Positions 10,058-19,446 of a DNA stretch of 64,000 bases are shown piece by piece. Below the pieces are notes generated by a model. It searched no databases and was not told where the DNA came from. It saw only the letters and a list, made by a program, of their open reading frames with translations. Within the stretch, counting starts at the first letter, position 1. The number at the start of each line of letters is the position of its first letter. This DNA comes from Chromatiaceae bacterium (lineage in GTDB: Bacteria > Pseudomonadota > Gammaproteobacteria > Chromatiales > Chromatiaceae). The DNA is taken from NCBI GenBank assembly GCA_024235415.1, contig JACKML010000003.1, forward strand, positions 248,001 through 312,000, read 5' to 3'. The translations under genes and the position numbers were made by a program.

Positions 10058-10747
10058 ATGGCAGACTACGCGATCGCGCCGTCCATTCTTTCCGCCGATT
10101 TCGCCAAGCTCGGCGAGGAATGCGACAAGGTATTGGCCGCCGGTGCGGACATCATCCATTTCGATGTGATGGACAACCACTATGTGCCCAATCTCACGAT
10201 CGGGCCGCTGGTGTGCGAGGCGCTGCGCAAGCATGGCATCACCGCGCCGATCGACGTGCACCTGATGGTCAGTCCGGTCGACCGTATTGTCGGCGATTTC
10301 GCCGCTGCCGGGGCCACCTACATCACGTTCCACCCCGAGGCCTCGGATCATGTCGACCGCACGCTGCAGTTGATCAAGGCCGAGGGATGCAAGGCCGGAC
10401 TGGTATTCAACCCGGCCACGCCGCTCAGCCACCTGGACTATGTCATCGACAAGATCGACATGATCCTGCTGATGTCGGTCAACCCCGGTTTTGGCGGCCA
10501 GAGCTTCATACCTTCGGCACTGGACAAGCTGAAGCAGGCGCGTGAAATCATCAAGGCCTCGGGGCGGGATATCCGCCTGGAGATCGACGGTGGCGTAAAG
10601 GCCGACAACATCGCCGAGATTGCCGCCGCCGGCGCAGACACTTTTGTCTCCGGGTCGGGCATCTTCAGCAAGGCGAAGGACTCGGACCCGAACCGTTACG
10701 ACAGCATCATTGCGCAGATGCGCGGCGAGCTGGCCAAGGTCGGCTGA
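10058..10747 (+). CDS. rpe: Ribulose-phosphate 3-epimerase
   Basis: TIM-barrel enzyme of 229 residues interconverting ribulose 5-phosphate and xylulose 5-phosphate. Signatures seen: [16 protein letters not shown], the metal-binding [24 protein letters not shown], the phosphate-binding [12 protein letters not shown], and [11 protein letters not shown]. The ATG at 10058 follows a GGGAG ribosome-binding site. The order rpe-gph-trpE is that of Pseudomonas, where these genes form a unit; here a terminator and a minus-strand gene separate gph from trpE. Confidence 0.97.
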   Translation: MADYAIAPSILSADFAKLGEECDKVLAAGADIIHFDVMDNHYVPNLTIGPLVCEALRKHGITAPIDVHLMVSPVDRIVGDFAAAGATYITFHPEASDHVDRTLQLIKAEGCKAGLVFNPATPLSHLDYVIDKIDMILLMSVNPGFGGQSFIPSALDKLKQAREIIKASGRDIRLEIDGGVKADNIAEIAAAGADTFVSGSGIFSKAKDSDPNRYDSIIAQMRGELAKVG

Positions 10748-10903
10748 GCAGGCGTTGCAGCGCGGTGCCGGCCGTCGCGTCGGCGTCGCGCAGTCCCCTT
10801 GAGCCCTCACGGGTGCAAAGACACGCCGTCCGGCGAATGGTTGACAATCGGCCGGGTACTGTGTGACCTGGACGTCCCGAAGCTATCTTCAGTGCGAAAT
10901 TCA

Positions 10904-11569
10904 ATGTTGAAAACTCCCAAGATGATCCTGATCGACGTCGACGGCACCCTGGTCGACAGCGTTCCGGACCTGGCATATTGCGTCGACGAGATGATGAAGA
11001 AACTGGGTCGGGCCGGACACGGTGAGGCGAAGGTGCGCAACTGGGTTGGCAATGGCGTCGAGCGTCTGGTCCGCCGCGCCCTGGTCGGGCAACTCGATGG
11101 TGAGCCGAGTGACGAGCAGTATGCACAGGCGTATCCGATCTTTCTCGCGTTGTATGCCGAGAACACATCGAAACGCTCCTGTCTCTACCCGGGCGTTCGT
11201 GAGGGCCTCGACTACATGAAGTCCAGGGGCTATCTGCTGGGTTGCGTGACCAACAAGGCCGCGCAGTTCACTCTGCCGCTGTTAAAGGACCTTGGGGTGC
11301 ACGACGATTTCGGTATTGTCGTCTCGGGGGATACTCTGCCGGTGAAAAAGCCTGATCCCGGTCCGCTGCTGCATGCGGCGCGGCATTTCGGGGTGGCGCC
11401 GGAAGACGCGTTGATGCTCGGTGATTCGAAGAGCGACGTGACCGCGGCGCGTGCCGCCGGTTTCCAGATCGTCTGCATGAGCTATGGCTACAACCATGGC
11501 GAGGACATCCGCAACTATGCACCGGATGCGGTGATCGATTCGATGGCGCAGTTGCGTACGTTGCTCTGA
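10904..11569 (+). CDS. gph: Phosphoglycolate phosphatase (HAD superfamily)
   Basis: This 221-residue HAD hydrolase shows motif I DVDGTLVDSVPDL, motif II CVTNKAAQFT, the motif III lysine in PVKKPDPGPL and motif IV MLGDSKSDV. It dephosphorylates 2-phosphoglycolate; HAD enzymes are promiscuous, so related sugar phosphates cannot be excluded. The ATG at 10904 gives the conserved N-terminus; the frame is open for 35 further codons upstream but these are unlike the family. It lies 157 bp after rpe and is followed by a strong bidirectional terminator. Confidence 0.9.
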   Translation: MLKTPKMILIDVDGTLVDSVPDLAYCVDEMMKKLGRAGHGEAKVRNWVGNGVERLVRRALVGQLDGEPSDEQYAQAYPIFLALYAENTSKRSCLYPGVREGLDYMKSRGYLLGCVTNKAAQFTLPLLKDLGVHDDFGIVVSGDTLPVKKPDPGPLLHAARHFGVAPEDALMLGDSKSDVTAARAAGFQIVCMSYGYNHGEDIRNYAPDAVIDSMAQLRTLL

Positions 11570-11615
11570 GACCCGGTGTTGCGGTCGGCAGCGATGCCGT
11601 GGCGCGCAACAAGCG

Positions 11616-11647
11616 AAAAAAACCCCGCACCTTGGTGCGGGGTTTTT
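11616..11647. terminator. Bidirectional rho-independent terminator between gph and the sulfur globule-like gene
   Basis: The perfect stem CCCCGCAC / GTGCGGGG (11623-11642) with a four-base loop is flanked by an A-run on the left (11616-11622) and a T-run on the right (11643-11647). It can therefore stop transcription from gph on the plus strand and from the convergent minus-strand gene. Confidence 0.9.
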
Positions 11648-11688
11648 CGTGACCACCGAAGTGGTCGGTAATCTGCCGTCAGGCTGGA

Positions 11689-12060
11689 TTACTTGGCAAC
11701 TTCTGCCTGCGGGGCAACCGGTGCAACCGGAGCCTGCGGGCCGTAGCCGTAAGGGGCATAGCCGTAAGGGGCGTAGCCGTAGCCGTAGCCCGGCTGCTGG
11801 TAGTTGTAGCCGCGGCCCCAGCCGTCGCCTGCACCGTAGCCGTTGCCGTAGCCGCGCATGTTGGTGTTGCCGCGACCCGAGAAGTTCATGCTGAAGTTGC
11901 CTTCGCCAGAAGCGTCGCCGGTGCCGTCCATTACGCCATTGCCATAGCCGTTGCCATTGCCGTAGCCGTTGTTGTAACCGTTGTTGTAACCGTTGTTACC
12001 CCAGAAAGCCGAAGCCTGGGCAGAAGCGATGACAGCGACGATAGCGATGATTTTTTTCAT
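11689..12060 (-). CDS. Sulfur globule protein-like, Gly/Asn/Tyr-rich secreted protein
   Basis: This 123-residue protein has a clear Sec signal peptide ([18 protein letters not shown]) followed by low-complexity repeats of NNGY / GYGNGNGYG and later [16 protein letters not shown]. There are no cysteines. Composition and length resemble the small structural proteins (CV1/CV2 type) that coat periplasmic sulfur globules in Allochromatium and related sulfur oxidisers. The encoding DNA consequently contains tandem repeats around 11745-11800 and 11930-12000. Upstream on the minus strand are a CGGAGA ribosome-binding site and a near-consensus promoter, which implies abundant product. Assignment rests on composition, so other Gly-rich surface proteins remain possible. 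Confidence 0.75.
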   Translation of the reverse strand: MKKIIAIVAVIASAQASAFWGNNGYNNGYNNGYGNGNGYGNGVMDGTGDASGEGNFSMNFSGRGNTNMRGYGNGYGAGDGWGRGYNYQQPGYGYGYAPYGYAPYGYGPQAPVAPVAPQAEVAK

Positions 12061-12159
12061 GTTCGAAATCTCCGAGTTTTTTAAGTTTGAGCTCGTGCCC
12101 GTTTGCGAATCTGGGTCCGCCCTTCGGCGGCCGGCGATACAGCGTGCCGATGAGGGATC

Positions 12160-12187
12160 AGTATATTAGTAATTTCTTAATTGTCAA
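12160..12187 (-). promoter_or_regulatory. Sigma-70 promoter of the sulfur globule-like gene
   Basis: Reading the minus strand, TTGACA (12187-12182) and TATACT (12165-12160) are separated by 16 bp, in a locally AT-rich stretch. The start would lie about 90 bp upstream of the ATG at 12060, leaving a leader of moderate length. This is the closest match to a consensus promoter I noticed in the window. Confidence 0.75.
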
Positions 12188-12310
12188 ATTAAATTTCGAT
12201 CCCGTGTCGGGCAGTTCGATGCGGGCATTGTGAGACGTGCCGAAGGTCTTGGCGATATAGACGTTTTTGGCTATGGTTGGCGCTGCAACAAGTCTACGAA
12301 TATCGCAAAA

Positions 12311-12405
12311 ATGATGGGTCATACACACAAAAGGACGGGCGTTACGGGGACGCGATGGCGCAAGTGATTGTCTCGCTTGGTGTCGTAACGTCTTTTTGTG
12401 TGGAG
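12311..12405 (+). promoter_or_regulatory. trpE leader: long dyad ending at the Shine-Dalgarno, with a short Trp-containing ORF
   Basis: Left arm 12324-12346 and right arm 12384-12402 are inverted repeats: the outer 9-10 bp (CACACAAAA / TTTTTGTGTG) and the inner GTTACG / CGTAAC pair, separated by small bulges, with a 37-nt loop. The right arm ends on the first G of the trpE Shine-Dalgarno GGAG (12402-12405). A short ORF, ATG at 12311 to TGA at 12365-12367 (18 codons), runs through the left arm and has one Trp codon (12356-12358) just before its stop. Regulation by this structure is inference. Confidence 0.5.
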
Positions 12406-12411
12406 TAAACA

Positions 12412-13911
12412 ATGACCCCCAGTCAATTTGATGCCCTGGTCGCGCAGGGCTACAACCGCATCCCCGTGGTGTGCGAGGTTCTGGCTGACCTCGATACGCC
12501 GCTCAGTGTCTATCTGAAGCTTGTCGAGGGACCGTTCGGCTTTCTGTTCGAATCGGTACACGGTGGCGAGAAATGGGGCCGTTATTCCATCATCGGCCTG
12601 CCGTGTCGGACCGTGCTGCGGGTGAATGGTGACCAGGTTACCGTCGACACCGACGGAACGACGGTCGAGCGTGCCACCGTGGACGACCCGCTCGCCTTCG
12701 TAGAGACGTTCAAGGCCCGGTACCGGGTGCCCGAGCTCGATGGCATGCCGCGATTCAACGGCGGCCTGGTCGGGTATTTCGGCTACGACACCGTCGCCTA
12801 CATCGAGCCGAGGTTGCGCAACCCGCAGAAGCCGGACCCCCTGGACTGCCCCGATATCCTGCTGATGGTGGCCGACGAGGTCGTCGTTTTCGACAACCTG
12901 AGCGGCCGTATGTACCTGATCGTGCATGCGGACATCGAACGCGGTGACACGCTGGCCGCGACCAACCGGCGCATCGCTGCGCTGATCGATCGGATGCAGC
13001 AGGGTGCGCCGCGATACCGCGGGCAGGGCGGTCGTTCCGTCAGCGAGTCCGATTTCGTGTCGGGGTTCACCGAGGCCGGATTCAAGCGCGCGGTCGAGCG
13101 AATCAAGCAATACATCCTCGACGGCGACTGCATGCAGGTGGTGGTCTCGCAGCGGCTGTCGATTCCGTTCAGCGCACGGCCGCTGGACTTGTACCGCGCA
13201 CTGCGTGGCCTCAACCCCTCTCCCTATATGTACTTCCTCGACCTGGACGACTTCCAGATTGTCGGCTCGTCGCCGGAGATCCTGGTGCGCCTGGAGGATG
13301 GCGAGGTGACCGTGCGCCCGATCGCCGGCACCCGTCGACGCGGTCACACCGAGGAGGAGGATCTGGCACTGGAGGCCGAGCTGCTGGCGGACCCGAAGGA
13401 GCTGGCCGAACATCTGATGCTGATCGATCTGGGTCGCAACGATACCGGAAGGGTGGCGCAGGTCGGCAGTGTGAAACTGACGGACAAGATGGTGGTGGAG
13501 CGCTATTCGCACGTGATGCACATCGTGTCCAATGTGACCGGCCAGCTCAATCCGGGCATGACGGCGATCGATGTTCTGCGTGCGACCTTCCCGGCCGGTA
13601 CGGTGTCCGGCGCACCGAAGATCCGGGCAATGGAGATCATCGACGAGCTCGAGCCGGTCAAGCGCGGGGTCTATTCGGGTGCCGTGGGTTACCTGTCGTG
13701 GAACGGCAACATGGATACAGCGATCGCGATCCGCACGGCCGTCATCAAGGACGGCCAGCTGCACATCCAGGCCGGTGCAGGCGTGGTCGCCGATTCGGTA
13801 CCCGAGCTGGAGTGGAAGGAGACCATGAACAAGGGGCGCGCCGTGTTTCGTGCCGTTGCACTTGCCGAAGCCGGACTCGACCAGCATCCCTGTGGCACGA
13901 AGGAGGGCTGA
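12412..13911 (+). CDS. trpE: Anthranilate synthase component I
   Basis: Chorismate-utilising enzyme of 499 residues that, with TrpG, makes anthranilate from chorismate and glutamine. N-terminal feedback region with the LLES-like tryptophan site (here [19 protein letters not shown]), followed by the catalytic domain: [69 protein letters not shown], and [22 protein letters not shown]. The ATG follows GGAG at 12402-12405, which is embedded in a leader dyad. It is followed immediately by trpG, whose AAGGAGG ribosome-binding site lies inside the end of trpE. The overall gene is like the Pseudomonas trpE. Confidence 0.97.
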   Translation: MTPSQFDALVAQGYNRIPVVCEVLADLDTPLSVYLKLVEGPFGFLFESVHGGEKWGRYSIIGLPCRTVLRVNGDQVTVDTDGTTVERATVDDPLAFVETFKARYRVPELDGMPRFNGGLVGYFGYDTVAYIEPRLRNPQKPDPLDCPDILLMVADEVVVFDNLSGRMYLIVHADIERGDTLAATNRRIAALIDRMQQGAPRYRGQGGRSVSESDFVSGFTEAGFKRAVERIKQYILDGDCMQVVVSQRLSIPFSARPLDLYRALRGLNPSPYMYFLDLDDFQIVGSSPEILVRLEDGEVTVRPIAGTRRRGHTEEEDLALEAELLADPKELAEHLMLIDLGRNDTGRVAQVGSVKLTDKMVVERYSHVMHIVSNVTGQLNPGMTAIDVLRATFPAGTVSGAPKIRAMEIIDELEPVKRGVYSGAVGYLSWNGNMDTAIAIRTAVIKDGQLHIQAGAGVVADSVPELEWKETMNKGRAVFRAVALAEAGLDQHPCGTKEG

Positions 13912-13913
13912 AC

Positions 13914-14492
13914 ATGTTGCTGATGATCGACAACTACGATTCCTTCACGTTCAACATCGTGCAGTACTTCGGGGAGCTCGGCGCCGAGGTCAAGGTGGTG
14001 CGCAACGACGAGATCGATGTCGCCGGCATTGCAGCGCTGGCGCCGCAGCACCTGGTGATCTCGCCGGGGCCGTGCACACCGACCGAGGCCGGTGTCTCGG
14101 TGGACGCGATCAGGGCCTTTGCCGGCAGGATCCCGATCCTGGGCGTGTGCCTGGGACACCAGTCCATCGGCCAGGCGTTTGGCGGCAGGATCGTGCATGC
14201 GCGCTCGGTGATGCACGGCAAGACATCGCCGATCCACCATAGATCCATCGGCGTATTCTCGGATCTGCCGAACCCGTTCGAGGCGACGCGCTATCACTCG
14301 CTGGTCATCGAGCGAGAGAGCCTGCCGGACTGCCTGGAGGTCACAGCCTGGACGCAGCACGATGGTGAGGTCGACGAGATCATGGGTATCCGTCACCGCG
14401 AACTGGCGGTGCAGGGTGTGCAGTTTCACCCCGAGTCGATCCTTACCGAGTATGGGCACCAGATGCTGGACAATTTTCTGCGAGGTCGTTAG
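13914..14492 (+). CDS. trpG: Anthranilate/aminodeoxychorismate synthase glutaminase component
   Basis: Class I glutamine amidotransferase of 192 residues. It shows the N-terminal [16 protein letters not shown], the oxyanion [11 protein letters not shown], the nucleophile elbow [16 protein letters not shown] (Cys about residue 79) and the His-Glu pair in [11 protein letters not shown]. It delivers ammonia to TrpE and in many Pseudomonas-like species also serves folate synthesis (PabA role). The start is 2 bp after the trpE stop behind an AAGGAGG site, so the two subunits are coupled. Confidence 0.95.
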   Translation: MLLMIDNYDSFTFNIVQYFGELGAEVKVVRNDEIDVAGIAALAPQHLVISPGPCTPTEAGVSVDAIRAFAGRIPILGVCLGHQSIGQAFGGRIVHARSVMHGKTSPIHHRSIGVFSDLPNPFEATRYHSLVIERESLPDCLEVTAWTQHDGEVDEIMGIRHRELAVQGVQFHPESILTEYGHQMLDNFLRGR

Positions 14493-14531
14493 CCGTCAGG
14501 CCGGCGACGCAACCGACGAGAGACCGATGCC

Positions 14532-15554
14532 ATGGATATGAAACAGGCCATCGCGCGCGTGATTGAACGCCGTGATCTGAATGCCGGAGAGATGACCGAC
14601 GTGATGCGGGCGATCATGACCGGGGGCGCAACGCCCGCCCAGATCGGGGGATTCCTGGTCGGCCTGCGCATGAAAGGCGAGACAGTGACCGAGATCGCGG
14701 CGGCGGCGGGCGTGATGCGCGAGCTGGCCTCCGGCGTGGACATCCGTGGGCTCGACCACACGGTGGATATCGTCGGCACCGGTGGCGATGCCTCGGGGAC
14801 CTTCAACGTCTCGACCGCCAGCATGTTTGTTGCCGCGGCCGCCGGTTGCCACGTCGCCAAGCACGGCAACCGCTCGGTATCGAGCAAGTCGGGGAGTGCC
14901 GATGCACTCGAGACGGCGGGACTGCGGCTGGACCTGTCGTCGGCACAGGTCGAACAGTGCGTCCGTGAGGTGGGTGTCGGTTTCATGTTTGCACCTGGGC
15001 ATCACAGCGCGATGAAACACGCGATCGGTCCGCGCCGCGAGATGGGCGTTCGCACCATCTTCAATGTGCTGGGGCCGCTGACCAATCCGGCGGGCGTGCC
15101 CAATCAGCTGCTCGGAGTATTCAGTGACGATCTGCTCGAACCGCTGGCCGAGGTGCTGCGCAAGCTCGGCAGCCGTCATGTGATGGTGGTGCATTCGCGC
15201 GACGGACTGGACGAGATCAGTATCGGCGACCAGACCGAAGTTGCTGAACTGAAAGACGGAATGGTCCGCCGCTTTACGGTTCAGCCCGAAGACTTCGGCC
15301 TGCATCGCAGTCCATTGGACAGTATCCGTGCGGACGGGCCGCAGGACAGCGTGAAGACCATCATCGGCGTGTTGGACGACACCCCAGGGCCGGCTCGCGA
15401 TATCGTTGTCCTCAACGCCGGTGCCGCAATCTATGTTGCCGGTCTCGCCGACTCACTCAAAGATGGTGTGAAAAAGGCCGATCGGGCAATCGCGAGTGGC
15501 GAGGCGCGCAATCGACTTGACCGTCTCGTGGTGCTGACCCAGAGCTTCGACTGA
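14532..15554 (+). CDS. trpD: Anthranilate phosphoribosyltransferase
   Basis: This 340-residue enzyme transfers phosphoribose from PRPP to anthranilate, the second step of tryptophan synthesis. Signatures: the PRPP-binding [16 protein letters not shown], the [15 protein letters not shown] block, [21 protein letters not shown] and [14 protein letters not shown]. Length is typical. It sits 39 bp after trpG and 14 bp before trpC, so trpEGDC read as one unit. The start ATG at 14532 has a second in-frame ATG two codons later. Confidence 0.97.
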   Translation: MDMKQAIARVIERRDLNAGEMTDVMRAIMTGGATPAQIGGFLVGLRMKGETVTEIAAAAGVMRELASGVDIRGLDHTVDIVGTGGDASGTFNVSTASMFVAAAAGCHVAKHGNRSVSSKSGSADALETAGLRLDLSSAQVEQCVREVGVGFMFAPGHHSAMKHAIGPRREMGVRTIFNVLGPLTNPAGVPNQLLGVFSDDLLEPLAEVLRKLGSRHVMVVHSRDGLDEISIGDQTEVAELKDGMVRRFTVQPEDFGLHRSPLDSIRADGPQDSVKTIIGVLDDTPGPARDIVVLNAGAAIYVAGLADSLKDGVKKADRAIASGEARNRLDRLVVLTQSFD

Positions 15555-15568
15555 GCCGGATTGCATCG

Positions 15569-16366
15569 ATGAACGACACGCCGGATATCCTGAAGAAGAT
15601 CGTCGCCCGCAAGCACGAGGAGATCGCGGCGTGCCGTGCGCGTGTCCCGGAGGCGGAGCTGACGGCCCGCCTGGCAGATGCGGACGCCCCGCGCGGCTTC
15701 GTCGCCGCGCTGCAGGCCCGGGTCGATGCCGGGAGGCCTGCGGTGATTGCAGAGATCAAAAAGGCGTCGCCGTCCAAGGGCGTGCTGCGTGCGGATTTTC
15801 GGCCGGCCGAGATCGCGCGCAGCTATGCGGCCGGTGGGGCTGCCTGCCTGTCGGTGCTCACCGATATCGATTTCTTCCAGGGCAGTGATGCCTATCTGCA
15901 GGAGGCGCGCGCGGCCTGCGCGCTGCCGGTGATTCGCAAGGACTTCATCGTCGATCCTTACCAGGTGGTCGAGGCACGCGCGATCGGTGCCGACTGTATC
16001 CTGCTGATCGCCGCATGCCTGGACGATGAACAGCTGCACGCACTGAACGGGCAGGCCCATGATCTGGGTATGGATGTCCTGATCGAGGTGCACGATGGCG
16101 CAGAGCTGTCACGTGCGCTGCGCACAGGCAACCGGCTGATCGGCATCAACAACCGCAACCTGCGCACTTTCGAGGTCAGCCTGCAGACCACGTTGGACCT
16201 GCTGGCGCAGATTCCTCCTGAACGGCTGGTGGTGACCGAGAGCGGAATTCTCGCACCGCAGGATGTGCAGCTGATGCGCCGCCACGGTGTCAACGCGTTC
16301 CTGGTCGGCGAGGCCTTCATGCGGGCCGATGACCCGGGCGCGCGCCTGGCCGAGCTGTTTTCCTGA
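15569..16366 (+). CDS. trpC: Indole-3-glycerol phosphate synthase
   Basis: TIM-barrel lyase of 265 residues that converts CdRP to indole-3-glycerol phosphate. The family blocks are [17 protein letters not shown] (catalytic Glu/Lys), [62 protein letters not shown] and [12 protein letters not shown]. It is monofunctional, with no fused TrpF. It closes the trpEGDC cluster; the trpFBA genes are not in this window. Confidence 0.97.
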   Translation: MNDTPDILKKIVARKHEEIAACRARVPEAELTARLADADAPRGFVAALQARVDAGRPAVIAEIKKASPSKGVLRADFRPAEIARSYAAGGAACLSVLTDIDFFQGSDAYLQEARAACALPVIRKDFIVDPYQVVEARAIGADCILLIAACLDDEQLHALNGQAHDLGMDVLIEVHDGAELSRALRTGNRLIGINNRNLRTFEVSLQTTLDLLAQIPPERLVVTESGILAPQDVQLMRRHGVNAFLVGEAFMRADDPGARLAELFS

Positions 16367-16397
16367 GCTGTTTACCAGGGCAGGCGGGCGGTGCCGG

Positions 16398-16865
16398 CTA
16401 GCCCTCGAGTCCCATCAGGATATTGCGCGTGGTATGCGGATGCCATTGCTGCACCACCTGTCCACCGACGATGTCGATGTTGCAGGCCTCTGATCCGCAA
16501 AGGTCTGTCGGGATGTGTGAGCGCAGGATACTCAGTACCTTGTCGGTCTCGCCGGCGCGTGCGTAACGTGTGATGGTTTGAGAGAACCCGTACTCGCGGT
16601 CGAACAGATCGACCACGAGCCGGTTGACCGGCTCGACCTCGCCGGCACGCTCGAAGACGCTGGCGTTGCGCTGGTACTCGCTTTCGTGGATCCACAGGCA
16701 GATGCTCGGCTGGCCGACCTTGAGCCCGTGCTTCGCGGACATCAGGTATTCCCACAGCTTGAAGGCGTCGATTTCGATGAAGCGCACGCTCGATTCGTGG
16801 TAACGATTGACCACTTCGCAGCGCACCAGCTTCTGACTCTCGTGGAACGGAGAACTCTCTGACAT
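16398..16865 (-). CDS. Conserved hypothetical protein
   Basis: This 155-residue soluble protein is not recognised. It reads as a compact alpha/beta domain with no signal peptide or membrane helix; visible features are CEVVNRYHESSVRFIEIDAF, a WIHESEYQRNASVF stretch, two close cysteines in LCGSEACNID and a WHPHTTRNILMGLEG C-terminus. The frame shows good coding character and lies between convergent trpC and crp on the crp strand, with 72 bp separating it from crp. It could be co-transcribed with crp. Nothing in it suggests a catalytic activity. Confidence 0.6.
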   Translation of the reverse strand: MSESSPFHESQKLVRCEVVNRYHESSVRFIEIDAFKLWEYLMSAKHGLKVGQPSICLWIHESEYQRNASVFERAGEVEPVNRLVVDLFDREYGFSQTITRYARAGETDKVLSILRSHIPTDLCGSEACNIDIVGGQVVQQWHPHTTRNILMGLEG

Positions 16866-16937
16866 CCGGATACCCGCGTGCGCCCCTGCTGGCGATTACA
16901 CCTGCAGGGGTAGCGGCGGATGGGCTCAGCCCTTGAA

Positions 16938-17609
16938 TCAGCGGGTGCCGAATACCACGATGGTCTTGCCCTTGACGTGGATCAGGCCGCGCTCTTCGAG
17001 ATCCTTGAGGACGCGTCCGGCCATCTCACGCGAACAACCGACGATGCGTCCGATCTCCTGTCTGGTGATGCGGATCTGCATGCCGTCAGGGTGGGTCATC
17101 GCGTCGGGCTGCTTGCACAGTTCGAGCAGTGTGCCGGCGATGCGGCCAGTGACGTCGAGGAAGGCCAGGTGGCTGACTTTCTGGCTGGTGGCCGCGAGAC
17201 GCTCGGTGAGTTGCCGGCCCAAGGCGTAAAGGATGTCCTTGGTGTGGGGCCGCAGGTCCCCTTCGAACAGCTGTTCGAGCTTGTTGTAGGAGATCTCCGC
17301 AAGCTCGCAGGCGCTGCGCGTGCGCACCATCACCGAGCGCTTGGGCATCGGCATGAACATGCCCATCTCGCCGATGAAGTCGCCCTTGTTGAGATACGTC
17401 AGGATGATCTCGCGCCCATCATCGTCCTCGAGGTACACCGTGACCTGACCGGAGACGAGGAAGAACAGGCTGTCGGCGGCGTCACCAGGATGAATGAACT
17501 CCGTCTTCGACGGATAGCGTCGGCGGTGACAGTGCGCCAGAAAGGGTTTGAGCCAGTCCGGATCCTTCGGCGGCGGCTGCGCGATGCTGTACGTTTTGGT
17601 TTGCGGCAT
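16938..17609 (-). CDS. crp: cAMP receptor protein, Crp/Vfr family
   Basis: This 223-residue global regulator has an N-terminal cyclic-nucleotide domain ([54 protein letters not shown]) and a C-terminal helix-turn-helix ([20 protein letters not shown]) with an ending almost identical to E. coli Crp ([10 protein letters not shown]). The cAMP-contact residues (Glu in GEMG, Arg-Ser in KRSV, Thr-Ser in ATSQK) are retained, so cAMP dependence is expected. ATG 17609 was chosen over an upstream TTG because it follows GGAA and gives the usual N-terminus. The trpC-crp-osmC-speD order equals that around Pseudomonas vfr. A TGTGA half-site lies in the divergent promoter region near 17692. Confidence 0.95.
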   Translation of the reverse strand: MPQTKTYSIAQPPPKDPDWLKPFLAHCHRRRYPSKTEFIHPGDAADSLFFLVSGQVTVYLEDDDGREIILTYLNKGDFIGEMGMFMPMPKRSVMVRTRSACELAEISYNKLEQLFEGDLRPHTKDILYALGRQLTERLAATSQKVSHLAFLDVTGRIAGTLLELCKQPDAMTHPDGMQIRITRQEIGRIVGCSREMAGRVLKDLEERGLIHVKGKTIVVFGTR

Positions 17610-17707
17610 GGCGGTGGAATTCCAATTCTTCAGCAAAGTCTAGGCAGGCTGCTTGGCATTGTCGAACTATGCTAGCCTCTTCACCCGTTTTTTGTGACGT
17701 AGCGCTA

Positions 17708-18127
17708 ATGAAGGCAAGAATTAAGTGGGTCGAAGGGGTGACGATGCTGGCCGAGTCTGGTAGCGGCCACGCCTTGGTCATGGACGGGCCGCCGGAGCAC
17801 GGTGGCCGCAACCTCGGTGTGCGGCCGATGGAGATGCTCTTGATGGGCATGGGGGGCTGCACGCAGTTCGATGTGCTGCTGATCCTGCGCCGCGGCCGGC
17901 ACCAGGTGTCGTTCTGCGAGGTGGCGCTGGAGGCCGAGCGCGCCGAGACCGATCCCAAGGTGTTCACCCGGATCCATGCGCACTTTCGCGTCGGCGGCAA
18001 GGGTCTGACCGACAAGGCCGTCGAGCGGGCAGTGACGCTGAGCGCAGAAAAGTACTGCTCTGCATCGATCATGCTGGGGGCGATGGCCGAGGTCACCCAC
18101 GATTTCGAGATCGTGGAGGTCGAGTGA
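17708..18127 (+). CDS. OsmC family protein (YhfA-like)
   Basis: This 139-residue protein of the OsmC/Ohr fold has the two conserved redox-type cysteines in MGGCTQFDVL and EKYCSASIML. Divergence from crp is the E. coli yhfA arrangement and also that of the gene next to Pseudomonas vfr. Members may act as thiol peroxidases, but the YhfA branch has no established substrate. The ATG at 17708 was chosen because it starts the conserved MKARIKWVEGV. It ends in a GTGA overlap with the next gene. Confidence 0.85.
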   Translation: MKARIKWVEGVTMLAESGSGHALVMDGPPEHGGRNLGVRPMEMLLMGMGGCTQFDVLLILRRGRHQVSFCEVALEAERAETDPKVFTRIHAHFRVGGKGLTDKAVERAVTLSAEKYCSASIMLGAMAEVTHDFEIVEVE

Positions 18128-18546
18128 GCCGTCCCGCCAATGGATTCGGCATGCGCCATGTCGCGCTGTTCGTGCGCGACATGGCGGCGTGCGAACGCTT
18201 CTATGTCGACCTGCTCGGTATGTCGGTGGAGTGGCGGCCGGACGACAACAATGTCTACCTGACCTCGGGCAGCGACAATCTGGCCCTGCATCAGGCCGAT
18301 AATGCGCAGCCCCGTGACGAGTCCTCGCAGCGCCTCGACCACATCGGGTTCTTCGTCGCCACGGCGGCTGACGTCGATGCGTGGTTCGATTGGCTGACGC
18401 GCCACGCCGTGCGGATGCGTACCGAGCCGCGCACCCACCGCGACGGTGCGCGCAGTTTCTATTGCTACGATCCGGACGGCACCCAGGTGCAGATCATCCA
18501 CCACCCGCCGGTCTGTGCCTGGGAGGCAGAGAGGGCGCCGAGCTGA
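18124..18546 (+). CDS. VOC (glyoxalase/dioxygenase fold) family protein
   Basis: This 140-residue protein has paired beta-alpha-beta-beta-beta modules of the vicinal oxygen chelate fold: MRHVALFVRDMAACERFYVDLLGM at the start, LDHIGFFVATAADVDAWF in the middle and YCYDPDGTQVQIIHHP at the end. Candidate metal ligands are the His of MRHVAL, the His of LDHIG and the C-terminal Gln/His region. The reaction is unknown. It starts with GTG overlapping the osmC stop and precedes speD. Confidence 0.85.
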   Translation: MSRPANGFGMRHVALFVRDMAACERFYVDLLGMSVEWRPDDNNVYLTSGSDNLALHQADNAQPRDESSQRLDHIGFFVATAADVDAWFDWLTRHAVRMRTEPRTHRDGARSFYCYDPDGTQVQIIHHPPVCAWEAERAPS

Positions 18547-18616
18547 ATCGGTTGTCCCTGGCGGGGCTTTGGGGTAATTTTGCGCCCCGTTTTGACCTAT
18601 TTGGGATCAGCGCAGG

Positions 18617-19432
18617 ATGGCCAAGTCTTCGAGACTGAAGCTGCACGGGTTCAACAACCTGACCAAGACCCTCAGCTTCAACATCTACGATATCAACTAT
18701 GCGGCCACGCCTGACCAGGAGCGCGGTTATATAAGGTATATCGACGAGGCCTACAATGCCGGTCGCCTGACCGACATCCTCAACCGTGTGGCCAACATCA
18801 TCGGTGCCAACGTGCTCAACGTCGCGCGCCAGGACTACGATCCCTACGGCGCCAGCGTCACCATCCTGATCTCCGAGGAGCCGATCGCCGCCGAACACCT
18901 ATCCAACAGTGAGGCACCCGGGCCGCTGCCGGAGTCGGTGGTCGGGCACTTGGACAAGAGTCACCTGACGGTTCACACCTACCCCGAGAGCCATCCTGAC
19001 AACGGTATCTCGACCTTTCGCGCAGATATCGATGTGTCCACCTGCGGCCGTATCTCGCCGCTCAAGGCCTTGAATTACCTGATCCATTCGTTCGAATCCG
19101 ACATCGTCATCATGGACTACCGCGTGCGCGGCTTCACTCGCGACGTCAATGGCAAGAAGCACTACATCGACCACCGCATCAACTCGATCCAGAACTTCCT
19201 CGCCCGCGACACCCGCGAGCGCTACCAGATGATCGACGTGAACGTGTACCAGGAGAACATCTTCCACACCAAGATGATGCTCAAGGAATTCGACCTCGAC
19301 AGCTATCTGTTCGGTGTCGACGTGGACGATGTGTCACCGAAAGAGCAGCGCGATATCGAAGACAAGATCCGGCGCGAGATGCTGGAGATCTTCTACGGGC
19401 GCAACATCACCCGCAGCATGAAACTGTCCTGA
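18617..19432 (+). CDS. speD: S-adenosylmethionine decarboxylase proenzyme
   Basis: This 271-residue class 1 (E. coli-type) AdoMet decarboxylase supplies decarboxylated AdoMet for spermidine. The self-cleavage site is visible in [14 protein letters not shown] (cleavage before Ser at about residue 115, which becomes the pyruvoyl group). Also present are [13 protein letters not shown] and [13 protein letters not shown]. Length and ending (ITRSMKLS) match the family. speE is not nearby. In Pseudomonas speD occupies the same place after vfr and the osmC-like gene. Confidence 0.95.
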   Translation: MAKSSRLKLHGFNNLTKTLSFNIYDINYAATPDQERGYIRYIDEAYNAGRLTDILNRVANIIGANVLNVARQDYDPYGASVTILISEEPIAAEHLSNSEAPGPLPESVVGHLDKSHLTVHTYPESHPDNGISTFRADIDVSTCGRISPLKALNYLIHSFESDIVIMDYRVRGFTRDVNGKKHYIDHRINSIQNFLARDTRERYQMIDVNVYQENIFHTKMMLKEFDLDSYLFGVDVDDVSPKEQRDIEDKIRREMLEIFYGRNITRSMKLS

Positions 19433-19446
19433 TCCGGCGCGCCTGC

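Noticed and set aside
11740..12010. Tandem DNA repeats resembling a CRISPR array
   Set aside because: The repeats are in-frame codons for Gly/Asn/Tyr/Pro motifs of a secreted protein, with no unique spacers.
12319..13887. 522-codon minus-strand frame opposite trpE
   Set aside because: Shadow of trpE; no conserved motifs.
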